Positions 43,975 through 53,786 are shown, counted from the first letter of the stretch. The stretch: DNA of 64,000 nucleotides from Ilyobacter_A sp963668015 (GCA_963668015.2 CAXXCR010000002.1:10165-74164), one strand, 5' to 3'. The notes: generated by a model not told the origin, from the sequence alone. Made by a program: numbers and translations.

Positions 43975-44610
43975 ATGTATACCTGCGGAATTTGTAGAAT
44001 ACATGCTTGTAGAACCGGTGAAAAAGAAAAGATGCCTAAAAATTGTCCCTGCCTGGAAACTGAACAAGAGATCATTGATAAAAGCAAAGACCTGTATAAA
44101 GAGGAGGAAAATAAAAAGATAGCATACCAAGCAGCACTAATTGAGTCATGGGGATACGGTGAGAAGACGAGGTTGGAGGAAACTATGGAGTTTGCTAGAA
44201 GATGCGGATACAGGAATATAGGAGTTGCATTTTGTCTCGGTCTGCAAAATGAGATGAGGCTGCTGCACAATATCCTCACAGCAAATGGATTTGATGTGAA
44301 TTCAATAATATGTAAGAGCGGGAGCATCCCAAAGGAGAAACTGGGGGTAGAAGATAGTCAAAAACTCCGTCCCTGTACTTATGAACCTATGTGCAACCCC
44401 ATCGGACAGGCTCTATACCTAAATAAGGCTAAAACAGATTTTAATATTCTACTTGGTCTTTGTGTTGGACATGATTCCCTTGTTATAAAGTATCTGGAAG
44501 CTCCTGTAACCGTACTTGCCGCAAAGGACAGGGTTCTCGGACACAATCCTCTATCTGCAATTTATCTTTCAGAAGGGTATTACAGAAAAAAACTTTATCC
44601 TGACAAATAA
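43975..44610 (+). CDS. DUF1847 family cysteine-rich protein
   Basis: 211 residues. The N-terminal MYTCGICRIHACRTGEKEKM and a later NCPCLETEQE give a zinc- or Fe-S-type cysteine cluster; VAFCLGLQNEMRLL, YEPMCNPIGQALYLN and LCVGHDSLVIKYLEAPVTVL are the conserved DUF1847 blocks. AGAGGTG lies upstream of the ATG. Found mainly in anaerobes; function unknown, possibly metal or redox related given its position after the ORP-like operon. Confidence 0.8.
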   Translation: MYTCGICRIHACRTGEKEKMPKNCPCLETEQEIIDKSKDLYKEEENKKIAYQAALIESWGYGEKTRLEETMEFARRCGYRNIGVAFCLGLQNEMRLLHNILTANGFDVNSIICKSGSIPKEKLGVEDSQKLRPCTYEPMCNPIGQALYLNKAKTDFNILLGLCVGHDSLVIKYLEAPVTVLAAKDRVLGHNPLSAIYLSEGYYRKKLYPDK

Positions 44611-44852
44611 TTTGTTCATTTAATCTCAATCAACCTTGGCAAGAAGTTGTGCTTGGTATTTATGTAAAAATAATGTGCCACTGAAGATATAATTATTATC
44701 AGTAATCATTTTGTTGAAATAATTTATAGAATTACACTATTGAAAACTTTAGATAAATAAAATTAAAGGAAAGGTAAATAAATTCGGTAAAATTTATTGG
44801 ATGCTCTAATATTTTCTACTTGTAAAATAAATTTATAGTGGAGGGGAAAGCA

Positions 44853-45581
44853 ATGAGAGGAAGAAAAAAACACGGAATGCCATCTGAAGAAAAAATAATG
44901 GTGGAAGAACCTGTAATCCAAAACAGCATGCCTTTAATAGGTGATGATGCGCCTAGTTTTACTGCAGTGACAACACAGGGCGAGATAATATTTCCTGATG
45001 ATTATACCGGTAAGTGGGTTATATTATTCAGCCATCCAGCGGATTTTACCCCTGTGTGTACAACAGAGTTTATGACTTTTGCAACAATGCAGGAAGAGTT
45101 TAAAAAATTGAATACAGAACTTATAGGTCTTTCTATTGACAGCCTTTATGCGCATATAGCATGGCTGAGGACAATCAAAGAAAAAATTGAATATAAGGGG
45201 ATGAAGGATGTAGAAGTTATGTTCCCTCTCATAGAAGATCTCAAAATGGAAGTAGCTAAAAAATACGGTATGATACAGCCAAATGCTTCTACTACACAAG
45301 CTGTAAGGGCTGTATTTATAATAGATCCAAGTTCAAAAATAAGGGCTATTCTATACTATCCACTTTCAAATGGAAGAAATATGGATGAAATAAAAAGATT
45401 GATCATAGCTATGCAAAAATCAGACAAGGAAAATATTGCTACACCTGCTAATTGGCAGCCTGGCGATGATGTGATACTGCCGCCTCCAGGTTCGTGCGGA
45501 ACAGCTAAAGAGAGAGTGGAAACTGAAGAAGAAGGAAAGTATTGCTTGGATTGGTTCATGTGTCTGAGAAAAGATAAGTAA
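44853..45581 (+). CDS. Peroxiredoxin (Prx6/archaeal AhpC type)
   Basis: 242 residues. The peroxidatic Cys is in SHPADFTPVCTTEF; the downstream PLIEDLKMEVAKKYGM and RAVFIIDPSSKIRAILYYP are typical of the Prx6 group, and an extended C-terminal arm contains PPPGSCG and KYCLDWF cysteines. The ATG at 44853 is used because GAGGGGAA precedes it; a GTG at 44838 lies just before that site. Detoxifies peroxides in the cytoplasm. Single-gene unit. Confidence 0.9.
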   Translation: MRGRKKHGMPSEEKIMVEEPVIQNSMPLIGDDAPSFTAVTTQGEIIFPDDYTGKWVILFSHPADFTPVCTTEFMTFATMQEEFKKLNTELIGLSIDSLYAHIAWLRTIKEKIEYKGMKDVEVMFPLIEDLKMEVAKKYGMIQPNASTTQAVRAVFIIDPSSKIRAILYYPLSNGRNMDEIKRLIIAMQKSDKENIATPANWQPGDDVILPPPGSCGTAKERVETEEEGKYCLDWFMCLRKDK

Positions 45582-45720
45582 ATATGAAAAAAATGTTATG
45601 TCGCAGACAGATTAATTTGCCTGTGGCATCTTAAATAATAAGAAATTGATTTACTTTGCAATAGCTCGGAATAAAAAGTATTTCAATTATCGCTATTTAT
45701 AATAGTCTGTGTATTTAAAT

Positions 45721-45761
45721 AAAAAATCACCCAAATTAAAATATAATGGGTGATTTTTTAT
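45721..45761. terminator. Bidirectional terminator between peroxiredoxin and PHP genes
   Basis: AAAAAATCACCCA (45721-45733) pairs with TGGGTGATTTTTT (45747-45759); U-tract on either strand. Confidence 0.85.
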
Positions 45762-45771
45762 TTTTTGAAAA

Positions 45772-46587
45772 TTACTTTATAGGTATAAATCTAGGTACTC
45801 TTTTGTTATAGACGCATATGTGTGAAAATCCCTCTTCCAGCAAAATTTTGTACGCCAGATCAAATCCGGAACAGATCTGATCTACAGAGTGTCCGTCAGA
45901 ACCAACTGTTATTATCTCTCCACCGAGTTCACGGTATCTTCTAACCAACTCATTACTCGGGTGCGCCTGACCCAGACCGTATCTGTAGCCGGAAGTATTT
46001 ATCTCTATCCCCTTTCCCTTGTGCATGATGGTCTTCAATATCTCATCCAGTATATCGGCGAAATCAGTGTACCGGATGGACTTGTTTTCATAGCCTCCGT
46101 AGCGGATAACGTAGTCCAGATGCCCGTATACGTCGAAAGCGTCACTTTTCTTTACGCAGTACAGCATATCTTCAAAATATTTCATATAGGCCTCGTTCTG
46201 ATTTTTGTTTTGAAAAAATTTCTTCCCGTCTACGCCGCCCAAGTCGATTTTTTCAACTGTATGTGTGGAGCCTATTACGAAATCAAAAGGGTAGTCTTTT
46301 ACCATACGATCCATTTTTTTCAGTATTTGCGGCTGCAAACCAATCTCTATACCCAATTTAACCTGGATCTGTTCTGCATATTTTTCCTTTAAAATGCTGT
46401 ATACTTTTGTATACTCGTTGTAGTCTATCAAGCTGTTTGGGTCTATATAGGGGTTGTCGTAGTCGTAATGGTCTGTAAAACAGATATCTTTTAAATTCAA
46501 TTCTATAGCTTTTCTTATCATATCTTCCATAGAAGACTTCGCATCGCTTGAAAAATCAGTATGTAAATGATAGTCGGAATAAAACAT
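45772..46587 (-). CDS. PHP-domain phosphoesterase (histidinol-phosphatase HisJ type)
   Basis: 271 residues. Metal-binding motifs DYHLHTDFS (residues 4-12), TDHYDY (about 39), FVIGSTHTV, YGHLDYVIRYG and GSDGHSVDQI define the PHP fold with a trinuclear metal site. HisJ-type histidinol-phosphatases share this layout and length, but no his genes are nearby, so the substrate is uncertain. The minus-strand ATG at 46587 follows AAGGAG. Confidence 0.82.
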   Translation of the reverse strand: MFYSDYHLHTDFSSDAKSSMEDMIRKAIELNLKDICFTDHYDYDNPYIDPNSLIDYNEYTKVYSILKEKYAEQIQVKLGIEIGLQPQILKKMDRMVKDYPFDFVIGSTHTVEKIDLGGVDGKKFFQNKNQNEAYMKYFEDMLYCVKKSDAFDVYGHLDYVIRYGGYENKSIRYTDFADILDEILKTIMHKGKGIEINTSGYRYGLGQAHPSNELVRRYRELGGEIITVGSDGHSVDQICSGFDLAYKILLEEGFSHICVYNKRVPRFIPIK

Positions 46588-47320
46588 TTTTAATCTCCTT
46601 AATTATTGATGGTATAATTGTTAAAACATTTAAATTCTGGTAACCTGATATTTGAGAAATATTATTTTCTGATATCACAGGGTGATACGGCTTTAAACTT
46701 CTAAGTTGTATATCGTTTTTAATTATATCCAAAATTTGAAGGGATATAGATCTACACCTGTTTATCTATCATAATTTTTACGTCTCTATTTATTTTATAT
46801 CAAAAAAATTACAATTTAAGCTTAACTTCAATTTTCTATCCTGAATCAATAAATTTTTTCTGCTTTTTAACAGCTAGAGAAAGTTTCGGAGTCCAGGCTG
46901 AAATTAAAAACAACGTGTATATAAGTATGAAAGCTAATATAATTTTAAAGAAATAATGTTTCAAATAACTGTGTTATACACAAGTTTACACTGAAATAGA
47001 ATTCGTGTCAACCGCATAGAGAAGTTCTGTTTTTTTAAAATGATCATATGCGAGTAAGATGCTAGAGATTTTCGGGTATATATTGTAATTAACTTAAGTT
47101 GCTTTTATATTAAATCAAAATATTGACTTGTTTAGGTCGTAGAGATTTAAAACAAGAACAGTACAGAGGAAAAACTTGAACTAGATAAAATGTCATTGTA
47201 AATAGTGATTTGTTTGAATATACTTATCGGTATAATTTGATAAAAACTATAATTTTAAAGGATATTCAAATTGAGAACTAAATATTAAGAGTGTTCATAA
47301 ATATTATTTTTTGATTAGTA
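46588..47320. other. Intergenic stretch before the molybdate operon
   Basis: AT-rich, no supported gene. It contains only the truncated repeat copy at 47088-47180. A further 240 bp of AT-rich leader (47370-47609) separates the molybdate promoter from its first gene; no recognisable Moco riboswitch is present there. Confidence 0.4.
47088..47180 (-). repeat. Truncated copy of the dispersed intergenic repeat
   Basis: AATTAACTTAAGTTGCTTTT terminus followed by AATATTGACTTG, GTCGTAGAGATTTAAAACAAG and ACAGTACAGAGG; the rest of the element is missing. Confidence 0.6.
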
Positions 47321-47349
47321 TTGACAAAAAAAGGAAAAAGAGGTAGAAT
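47321..47349 (+). promoter_or_regulatory. Promoter of the molybdate operon
   Basis: TTGACA (47321-47326), 17-bp spacer, TAGAAT (47344-47349). Nearly identical in layout and base sequence to the DUF134 promoter at 34000-34028. Confidence 0.75.
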
Positions 47350-47354
47350 TTTAA

Positions 47355-47369
47355 TGTGCATATGCAACA
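47355..47369. promoter_or_regulatory. GTGCATATGCAA operator of the molybdate operon
   Basis: TGTGCATATGCAACA, starting its GTGCATATGCA core 7 bp after the -10 box, as in the DUF134 operon. Confidence 0.6.
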
Positions 47370-47609
47370 TCACAACGATTCCAAAAATAAGTAAAATTTT
47401 AAAACAATTCAAAATTCTTATCAAACCTTTCGATATAGTTTTTTTAAACTTCTAATTTCTAACTTTTGACTTCTAAATTTTTAATCCATTTTCAAAAAAT
47501 TCTTTCTCTAGTTTTGCTTTTAGTAAATTTATTTTTTAACTAAAATACCTCATATCTGTTTTAAATTATTTTAAAAAAAATATATATTTAAGTTTTAAGG
47601 AGGGGTAGC

Positions 47610-48332
47610 ATGAATAAAAAAATACTATTTTTTCTGTTTTCCATGATATTTTTTATAAATTCATATGGGAAAAACTTGATGCTGGTCAGTGCTGCTGGGT
47701 ATAAAAAACCGATTCAGGAGATATCCAGTCTTTATGAAAAGCAGAAAAATACTAAGGTGGATTTGATGTTCGGGAATATGAGTCAAGTAATTAATTACAT
47801 CAAAAATACAAATGATATCAAACTTGTAGTTGGAGACAAAAAATTTCTTGATAAATCAGGCATAAAATTCCAGCACTACAAACCGCTTGGGAAAGGGGTT
47901 CTGGCAATTGCTTACAGGAAAGGGCTTGAAATATCCTCTGCTAAGGACATATTAAACAGTAGCATAGAAAGAATACTTGTACCTGATGCAAAGAAAGCTA
48001 TATACGGTGTAGCAGCTGTAGAATATCTGAATAAGAAAAATTATTATGGGGACTTAGAAGATAGGCTCATGTTTGTTCAAACAGTTCCTCAGGTTTCTTC
48101 TTATCTCATAACAGGTGAAGCAGATATAGGGTTTATAAACTTGACAAATGCGCTTGCTTTAGAAGATAAAATAGGTGGTTATATTTTAGTTGACGTTAAA
48201 GATTATTCAGAGATACTAATATCATTGGGAGTTATAAAAAAAGATGACATTGAGGCAAATGAATTTTTAGAATTTTTGAAAAATGATAAGGTAAACAACA
48301 TACTAAAAAAATACGGAATAAGGCAGCTTTGA
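47610..48332 (+). CDS. Molybdate/tungstate ABC substrate-binding protein (ModA-like, divergent)
   Basis: 240 residues with an N-terminal signal peptide (MNKKILFFLFSMIFFINSYG) and no lipobox Cys. LVSAAGYKKPIQEISSLYEK and YLITGEADIGFINLTNAL match the ModA fold, but the usual SAAASL is reduced to SAAGY, so it is a divergent member. AAGGAGGGG precedes the ATG. It is the first gene of modABCD-like order; a second, canonical ModA ends the operon, so this one may bind tungstate or a different oxyanion. Confidence 0.75.
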   Translation: MNKKILFFLFSMIFFINSYGKNLMLVSAAGYKKPIQEISSLYEKQKNTKVDLMFGNMSQVINYIKNTNDIKLVVGDKKFLDKSGIKFQHYKPLGKGVLAIAYRKGLEISSAKDILNSSIERILVPDAKKAIYGVAAVEYLNKKNYYGDLEDRLMFVQTVPQVSSYLITGEADIGFINLTNALALEDKIGGYILVDVKDYSEILISLGVIKKDDIEANEFLEFLKNDKVNNILKKYGIRQL

Positions 48333-48333
48333 T

Positions 48334-49005
48334 ATGCGCCATTATTTATTTGAAGCAAAAGTTCTTGCCTCGCTTTTTCTAACCTTAAAAATAATTATCT
48401 CTTCTATACCCATTCTTTTTCTAATCGGAATCTTAATAGGATATATCTCATGCAAAGAAAACAAGATAATAAATGAAATATTGGAAATCATAACTACCTT
48501 GCCGATGATCTTTCCACCAATAGGGCTTGGATTTTTTATGCTGTACTTTTTCGGTAAAAATGGTTTTATAGGTAGATTTCTGCCCGAAAACCTAAGTTTA
48601 ATATTCAATTTCAGAGGTTTGCTGGTTGCAGCGGTTATAACCGGCTTGCCGTTTATGACTAAATCTGTAAAATCAGGAATAAAAAATGACGTTTTGGGCC
48701 TGTGTCAGGCAGCCTATACCCTCGGTAAAAGCGAACTTGAAACTTTTATCTTTATAGTTATACCAAATATAAAGCTGAATATTATTTCGGGGCTTATACT
48801 GGCAACTGGAAGGATATTGGGTGAAGTTGGCATAACTTTGATGATCGGTGGAAACATTGCTGGAAAAACAAACACCATATCACTGGAGATATATAATTCA
48901 GTACTAGATGGGGAATATGAGAGAGCTGTCTTTTTAGCAGTTTTACTTGGTATTTTTTCTTTTATCATTTTTATTTTTATAAGAACATTTAATAGAGATT
49001 ATTGA
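48334..49005 (+). CDS. modB: Molybdate ABC transporter permease ModB
   Basis: 223-residue membrane permease with about 5-6 helices. TLPMIFPPIGLGFFMLYFFG, GLCQAAYTLGKSELETFIFI (the EAA-type ATPase contact loop) and LATGRILGEVGITLMIGGNI are typical of ModB. The start codon is 1 bp after the stop of the binding-protein gene, so the two are translationally coupled. Confidence 0.88.
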   Translation: MRHYLFEAKVLASLFLTLKIIISSIPILFLIGILIGYISCKENKIINEILEIITTLPMIFPPIGLGFFMLYFFGKNGFIGRFLPENLSLIFNFRGLLVAAVITGLPFMTKSVKSGIKNDVLGLCQAAYTLGKSELETFIFIVIPNIKLNIISGLILATGRILGEVGITLMIGGNIAGKTNTISLEIYNSVLDGEYERAVFLAVLLGIFSFIIFIFIRTFNRDY

Positions 49006-49031
49006 TAGGGATTATTTGGGAGAGGATGTCT

Positions 49032-49751
49032 ATGTTGGAGATAAATTTGGAAAAAAGATTTAAAAATTTCAATCTTGATGTTGAAATTGAAATAAAAGAA
49101 GGCGAATTTGTATCCATATACGGAAACTCCGGTTCCGGTAAAAGTACCTTATTAAATATGTTAGCCGGACTCATGAAACCTGATAACGGAGTTATAAGTT
49201 ACAGTGATAAAATTTGGTTTAGTAAAGAAAAAAAGGTTAATCTAAAACCGCAGAAAAGAAATATAGGGTATCTGTTTCAAGAGCACAGAATATTTACTAA
49301 TATGAGTGTTAGGCAAAATATAGAGTTTGTTATGGATAAAAGGAGTACCGGAAAAGACGAGATAGATGAACTTCTCTGTCTCATCGGTTTAAAAAAATAT
49401 GAAAATCTTAATGCAAAAAAACTTTCCGGAGGGCAGAAACAGAGATTGGCGCTTGCAAGAGCCATAGTCAGAAAGCCGAAACTTTTTCTTTTAGACGAAC
49501 CTTTATCTTCGTTGGATTTTGAAATAAAATCTATGATGAGGGACAAGATAAGAGATATACACAAACTGTACAAACCAACGGTAATAATGGTGAGCCACAG
49601 CATAAGGGAAATAGTAAATATATCAGACCGGATATTATTTATGGAAAATGGAAAGATAGTGTCGCATAAGAAAATAGATGATATAGAGCTTTTGAAATAT
49701 AAAAATGTTTTAAACTGTGAAATCAGGGATATAGTAATGAATAGTGTATAA
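49032..49751 (+). CDS. modC: Molybdate ABC transporter ATPase ModC, lacking the TOBE domain
   Basis: 239 residues, just the ABC ATPase: Walker A GNSGSGKST (about residues 31-39), signature LSGGQKQRLALARAI, Walker B LFLLDEPLSSLD, and the switch His in VMVSHS. Most ModC proteins have a ~120-residue C-terminal molybdate-binding (TOBE) domain; it is absent here, so molybdate sensing by the ATPase is probably missing. The ATG at 49032 follows GGGAGAGG by 6 bp; an ATG at 49026 is nearly adjacent to that site. The coding frame overlaps the end of modB. Confidence 0.85.
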   Translation: MLEINLEKRFKNFNLDVEIEIKEGEFVSIYGNSGSGKSTLLNMLAGLMKPDNGVISYSDKIWFSKEKKVNLKPQKRNIGYLFQEHRIFTNMSVRQNIEFVMDKRSTGKDEIDELLCLIGLKKYENLNAKKLSGGQKQRLALARAIVRKPKLFLLDEPLSSLDFEIKSMMRDKIRDIHKLYKPTVIMVSHSIREIVNISDRILFMENGKIVSHKKIDDIELLKYKNVLNCEIRDIVMNSV

Positions 49752-49768
49752 TATTTGGAGGTGTTTTT

Positions 49769-50617
49769 ATGTCTTTTTATATACCGGACAGTGAACTGGA
49801 AAAACTTATCGAGGAGGATATCTCGCCGATAGACCTTACTTCTTACGTGGTTGGAATAGGGGATGAAAAAGCAACCCTTTCATTCAGGTCAAGGGATAAA
49901 ATAGTGGTGTGTGGAACGGAAGAAGTTGAGAAAATTTTCAGAAAATTGGGGATAGAAACAAGTTGCATGACCCCGTCAGGGACAGAGATAGAAGAGGGGA
50001 CCATGTTTATAAAAGGATCCGGCAGTGCCAAAAATATCCATATGGCTTGGCGGACTTGCAGTAAAATATTGGAAAGTTTTTGTGGGATAGCCACCAGGAC
50101 AAGTCATTTTGTTAAAACTGCAAAATCAGTAAATGAAAGTGTAAATATAGTAGCAACGAGGAAGAACATGCCGGGGACCAAAAGGATGGCGATTAAGTCT
50201 ATTATGGCAGGAGGAGCGTATCCGCACAGAATCGGACTGTCGGAAACCATACTTATATTCGACGAACATATAAAGCTGATAGGTGGTTTGGATGCTCTCA
50301 TAGAAAAAATTCCAGAGATAAAGCTGAGTTCCCTTGAGAAAAAGATTTCTGTGGAAGCCCACAACCCTGAAGATGGCCTTAAGCTTGTAAAAGCAGGAGT
50401 GGACATAATCCAGGTGGATAAGTTCGCTTGTGATACTTTACAAAAGTTTGCATTAGACGCCAAGGAAATAAATCCGAAACTGGTAGTGGTGGCAGCAGGA
50501 AATATAAGGCAGGATAATGTTGCCGACTATGCAGAAACAGGGGCTGACCTTTTGGCAACTTCTACTCTCTATTTTGGAAAACCTGCAGACATAAAAGCAG
50601 AGATAGAGAAAATATAA
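49769..50617 (+). CDS. modD: ModD-type pyrophosphorylase (nicotinate-nucleotide pyrophosphorylase-like)
   Basis: 282 residues of the quinolinate phosphoribosyltransferase fold. ESFCGIATRTSHFV, NIVATRKNMPGTKRMAIKSI and VEAHNPEDGLKLVKAGVDII are the QPRTase/ModD signatures (Arg/Lys/Glu of the active site). In molybdate operons this ModD branch replaces true NadC; its reaction is not established. GGAGGTG precedes the ATG, 17 bp after modC. Confidence 0.85.
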   Translation: MSFYIPDSELEKLIEEDISPIDLTSYVVGIGDEKATLSFRSRDKIVVCGTEEVEKIFRKLGIETSCMTPSGTEIEEGTMFIKGSGSAKNIHMAWRTCSKILESFCGIATRTSHFVKTAKSVNESVNIVATRKNMPGTKRMAIKSIMAGGAYPHRIGLSETILIFDEHIKLIGGLDALIEKIPEIKLSSLEKKISVEAHNPEDGLKLVKAGVDIIQVDKFACDTLQKFALDAKEINPKLVVVAAGNIRQDNVADYAETGADLLATSTLYFGKPADIKAEIEKI

Positions 50618-50640
50618 TACTTATATAGGGGGATTATGGT

Positions 50641-51403
50641 ATGAAAAAAAACATTGAAATTATTTCTTGTAATAATGTTTGCAACATTATTTTTAGGATG
50701 CGGTAGTGAAAAGAAAGAAAGTAAACAGCTAACAGTATCAGCTGCCGCAAGTCTAACCGAGCTTGTCGGGGAGTTAAAACCTATGTTTGAAAAGGAATAC
50801 GGGGCAGAGCTTAGTATAAACCTTGCATCTTCAGGTACTCTTCAAAGACAGATAGAAGAGGGGGCTCCTGTTGACGTATTTATATCTGCAAGCAGTGCTA
50901 AGATGAATGCCTTGCAAGAGAAGGAACTCATTGTGGAATCCAGCAGAATAGATCTGCTTAAAAATCACTTGGTTTTAGTAGTTTCCAAGGATAGCAAAGA
51001 TAAAATAAAATCTTTAGAGGACTTGAAAAAAGATGGTATTAAAATAAGTATAGGGGAACCAAATTCCGTGCCGGCAGGAAGGTATGGTAAAGAAAGCTTA
51101 GAGTACTATAATATATGGGGCAGCATAAAGGATAAAATGATATTTGCGAAGAGTGTAAAACAGGTTGTTTCTTACGTAGAGTCAGGTGAAATAGATGCCG
51201 GGATAGTGTATAAATCAGACACTACGTTATTAAAAAACAGTGTGTTAGCTCAAAAAATTGAAGCAAAATCACATAAACCAATAGTATACCCCGTGGCCAT
51301 AATAAAAAACAGTGAAAATAAGGAATTAGCAGAAAAGTTTATAAGTATCTTTGAAAGTGATGATATAAAAAAATTAGTAAAAAAATATAATTTTGAAATT
51401 TAG
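50641..51403 (+). CDS. modA: Molybdate-binding lipoprotein ModA, start separated by an A8 run
   Basis: Canonical ModA: LTVSAAASLTELVGELKPMF, INLASSGTLQRQIEEGAPVD and VFISASSAKMNALQEKELI are all present, as is a lipoprotein signal ending LFLGC. The open frame begins only at TTG 50654, inside the signal peptide. The good start ATG at 50641 (after AGGGGGA) is out of frame because the A run at 50644-50651 has one A too many; with seven A it reads MKKTLKLFLVIMFATLFLGC. So the run is either a base-call error or a phase-variation/slippage site. The protein would be about 254 residues. It ends the operon, before a bidirectional terminator. Confidence 0.8.
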
Positions 51404-51469
51404 GTAAACGTATTCAAGATATGCATATGGGTACTTGTGCTTATTTTAAAATTTGAAGTATATAGTGAT

Positions 51470-51498
51470 AAAAAGATGACTTTAACAGTCATCTTTTT
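51470..51498. terminator. Bidirectional terminator between modA and the patatin gene
   Basis: AAAAAGATGACT (51470-51481), loop TTAAC, AGTCATCTTTTT (51487-51498). Confidence 0.88.
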
Positions 51499-51504
51499 AT
51501 TTAT

Positions 51505-53786
51505 TTAAAATGTATATCCCAGTGAAATGGAAAATAAAGGGCCTGGATCATCAGCATCGTTGGATACAACTAAGTTGATAGGACCAATTATTGTATCCCA
51601 TCCTATACCCAAACCGTACCCGTGTAAGAAATCAACGCCGATTTCATTTTTTTCTTCAATGATATCTGTGGAGTATGTCAAAGTATTGTACCTGGCCAGG
51701 AGATAAAGTCTTTCCTTTAGTTGGTACTGGAGACCTATACCGGCAGAGGCAAATTCTTTGGCATATTTTCTCATGGTGTTCATTCCGAAAAACTTAAACT
51801 CGGAATTAAAATAATCTTCTCTGATTCCTCCTATTTTAAAGTATTCATTAAGCGGGATTCCGTCACCAGAAATTTTTCCAGCATTTGAAAATACATTCAC
51901 TGATAATTTTTCAGAAATTGAGAGATAATCTTCTAAATCACAAACAAAACCGTTGAATTCCACCTCATCCTCATTTAAAGATTTCCCGGAAAACTGCGTC
52001 ATTCTGAGAAAGAATCCCCTATCAGGAAAATTTAAATGGTTACGCCTGTCCGATATAAAAAAAACTCTATTTTTTAAATAATCATTGTCAAACTCAAAAT
52101 CATCGAAGTCTTTACTCCCTTCTTTATAGTTGCTGTTGTTATTTTGATATCCGAGCTGTACGGCAGCAAGATAGGAGTCGAAAAATATTGTGCCTGCATT
52201 GAAGTTTAAGTATGATGTAATATTATTGTACTCAGAAACTTGGTCGCTGTCATGATAAATAAAAAGTGGATTAATATCGACACCTATATTGAAAACCCCA
52301 GCGAACTTCAAGTTTCCAAATCCGTACTCTGAAAAATATTTAAAATCAATTTTAGGATACTTGGATATTTCCAGCTCTGTAGCTGTATTGCTCGTAAATT
52401 GGGTTACTTCAGATGATTCCAGCAATAAATTTACTGAAAAACCATAATCACTGTTGTATTGTATCCCTCCTCTAATGTAATTTCCGCTGCTTTCATTAAC
52501 ACTTATTACAAGCATTTCATCTTGCACCGAATAAAAAACCCTGTTGACATAGTTCAATGCGTAGATTTTTTTCATTAAAACAGTAAGATCTTCTTTTGAT
52601 AATTGAGCGGGCAGCTCCTTATTCAATAAGTTTTTTACATGCTTAGTTGTGAGCTTGTCGTTGCCATGTAAGTCGATAGAAGTGATTGTGGCATCTTTTT
52701 CTGACAAAACAGTTCTTTTCTTAGTTTTTTTGGTGTTTGCAGCAAGCGTGCTGAAAATATCGGAAAACTTCCTAGCTTCTTTTTCGCCGCGAAGAACTAG
52801 ATCTTTCATATTTTTAAAATTTAGCGGAGAGTGCTTTTTTACGTCAGGTATGATAAGAATGTCAGCAAGCTCTCTTTGCATTTTGGTGTCCTCGACTCTT
52901 TTGTAGGTGGACATTATATCCAGAATTTCAATAAAACTAGAACGTTCTGTTATCTCCATAGCTTCTGCAGATATATCTACAGCTATGACTAGATCGGCGC
53001 CCAGGTCAATTAACTCCTTTACAGGGAGATTCCTTGCCAGTCCTCCGTCAACAAAATAGATTCCCTCTTCTTCTACAGGATCCAGAGCGGTTGGGATAGC
53101 CATACTTTTGAATGCTGCTTTTGCAAGGTCCCCTTCGGAGATTACAACGGCTCTACCAGTCTGAAGATTTGTTGTGACAGCCCTAAATGGAATGGGGAGC
53201 AGGTCAAAGTCACTGATTTCCTCTGCCTTCCAAAAAAGAGACTTTAAAGTGAGGTACATATTTTCTCCTCTCAGTGCACCTTTTGGAAATTTTAGATTAA
53301 AATTATCGTCAATCTCCATATTTAAAAAGAATTGTTCAGTTCTCACCTTATCTATCAGAGGTATAAATTTTCTTTCGGGAGTATCTTTGAATAGATAGGG
53401 CCAATTTAATGACAGCATGATTTTTTCAATTTCTTCAGGAGTATGGCCGATACTATATAAAGCACCGACAATACTGCCTATGCTGGTACCGGCGATATAG
53501 TCAATTTGTACTCCGTACTCTTCTAAGACTTTTAATACACCTATGTGTGCAGCCCCCTTTGCACCACCGCCGCTGAGTGCCAACCCTATTTTAGGTCTCC
53601 TGCCGTGAGCCTTTTCAAAATTTGCGAGATATTCCGGTGATATTTTTTCAATTTTTGTTTTTTGTAACAGACGGGCTTGTTTTTATTTTCGACACACCTT
53701 CAGGTGCTTTTTTTTGAATTTCATTATTGGCCAATATATTTAAGCTTACAAAGATAAATATAAATATAATATAATTTTTTTTTCAT
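51505..53786 (-). pseudogene. FplA-like patatin autotransporter (type Vd), N-terminus frameshifted
   Basis: Outer-membrane phospholipase of about 760 residues when repaired, the size of Fusobacterium FplA. The patatin domain has ALSGGGAKGAAHIGVLK (oxyanion loop), GTSIGS with the nucleophile Ser, and FVDGGLARNLP with Asp; then a POTRA-like region (ITSIDLHGNDKLTTKHVKNL) and a BamA-type 16-strand barrel ending in ...SISLGYTF, the usual C-terminal Phe. The continuous frame covers 51505-53583. Upstream, the ATG at 53786 with an A9 run and a second shift near 53670 separate the signal peptide (MKKNYIIFIFIFVSLNILAN) and linker (LQKTKIEKISPEYLANFEKA). Repair of both restores one protein. Confidence 0.82.

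Noticed and set aside
47400..47610. Possible Moco riboswitch before the molybdate operon
   Set aside because: The leader is AT-rich with no conserved Moco-RNA core; a DNA operator at the promoter is better supported.
51419..51434. ATATGCATATGGGTAC after modA resembles the GTGCATATGCAC operator
   Set aside because: Symmetry is partial and no promoter follows; lies in the terminator region.
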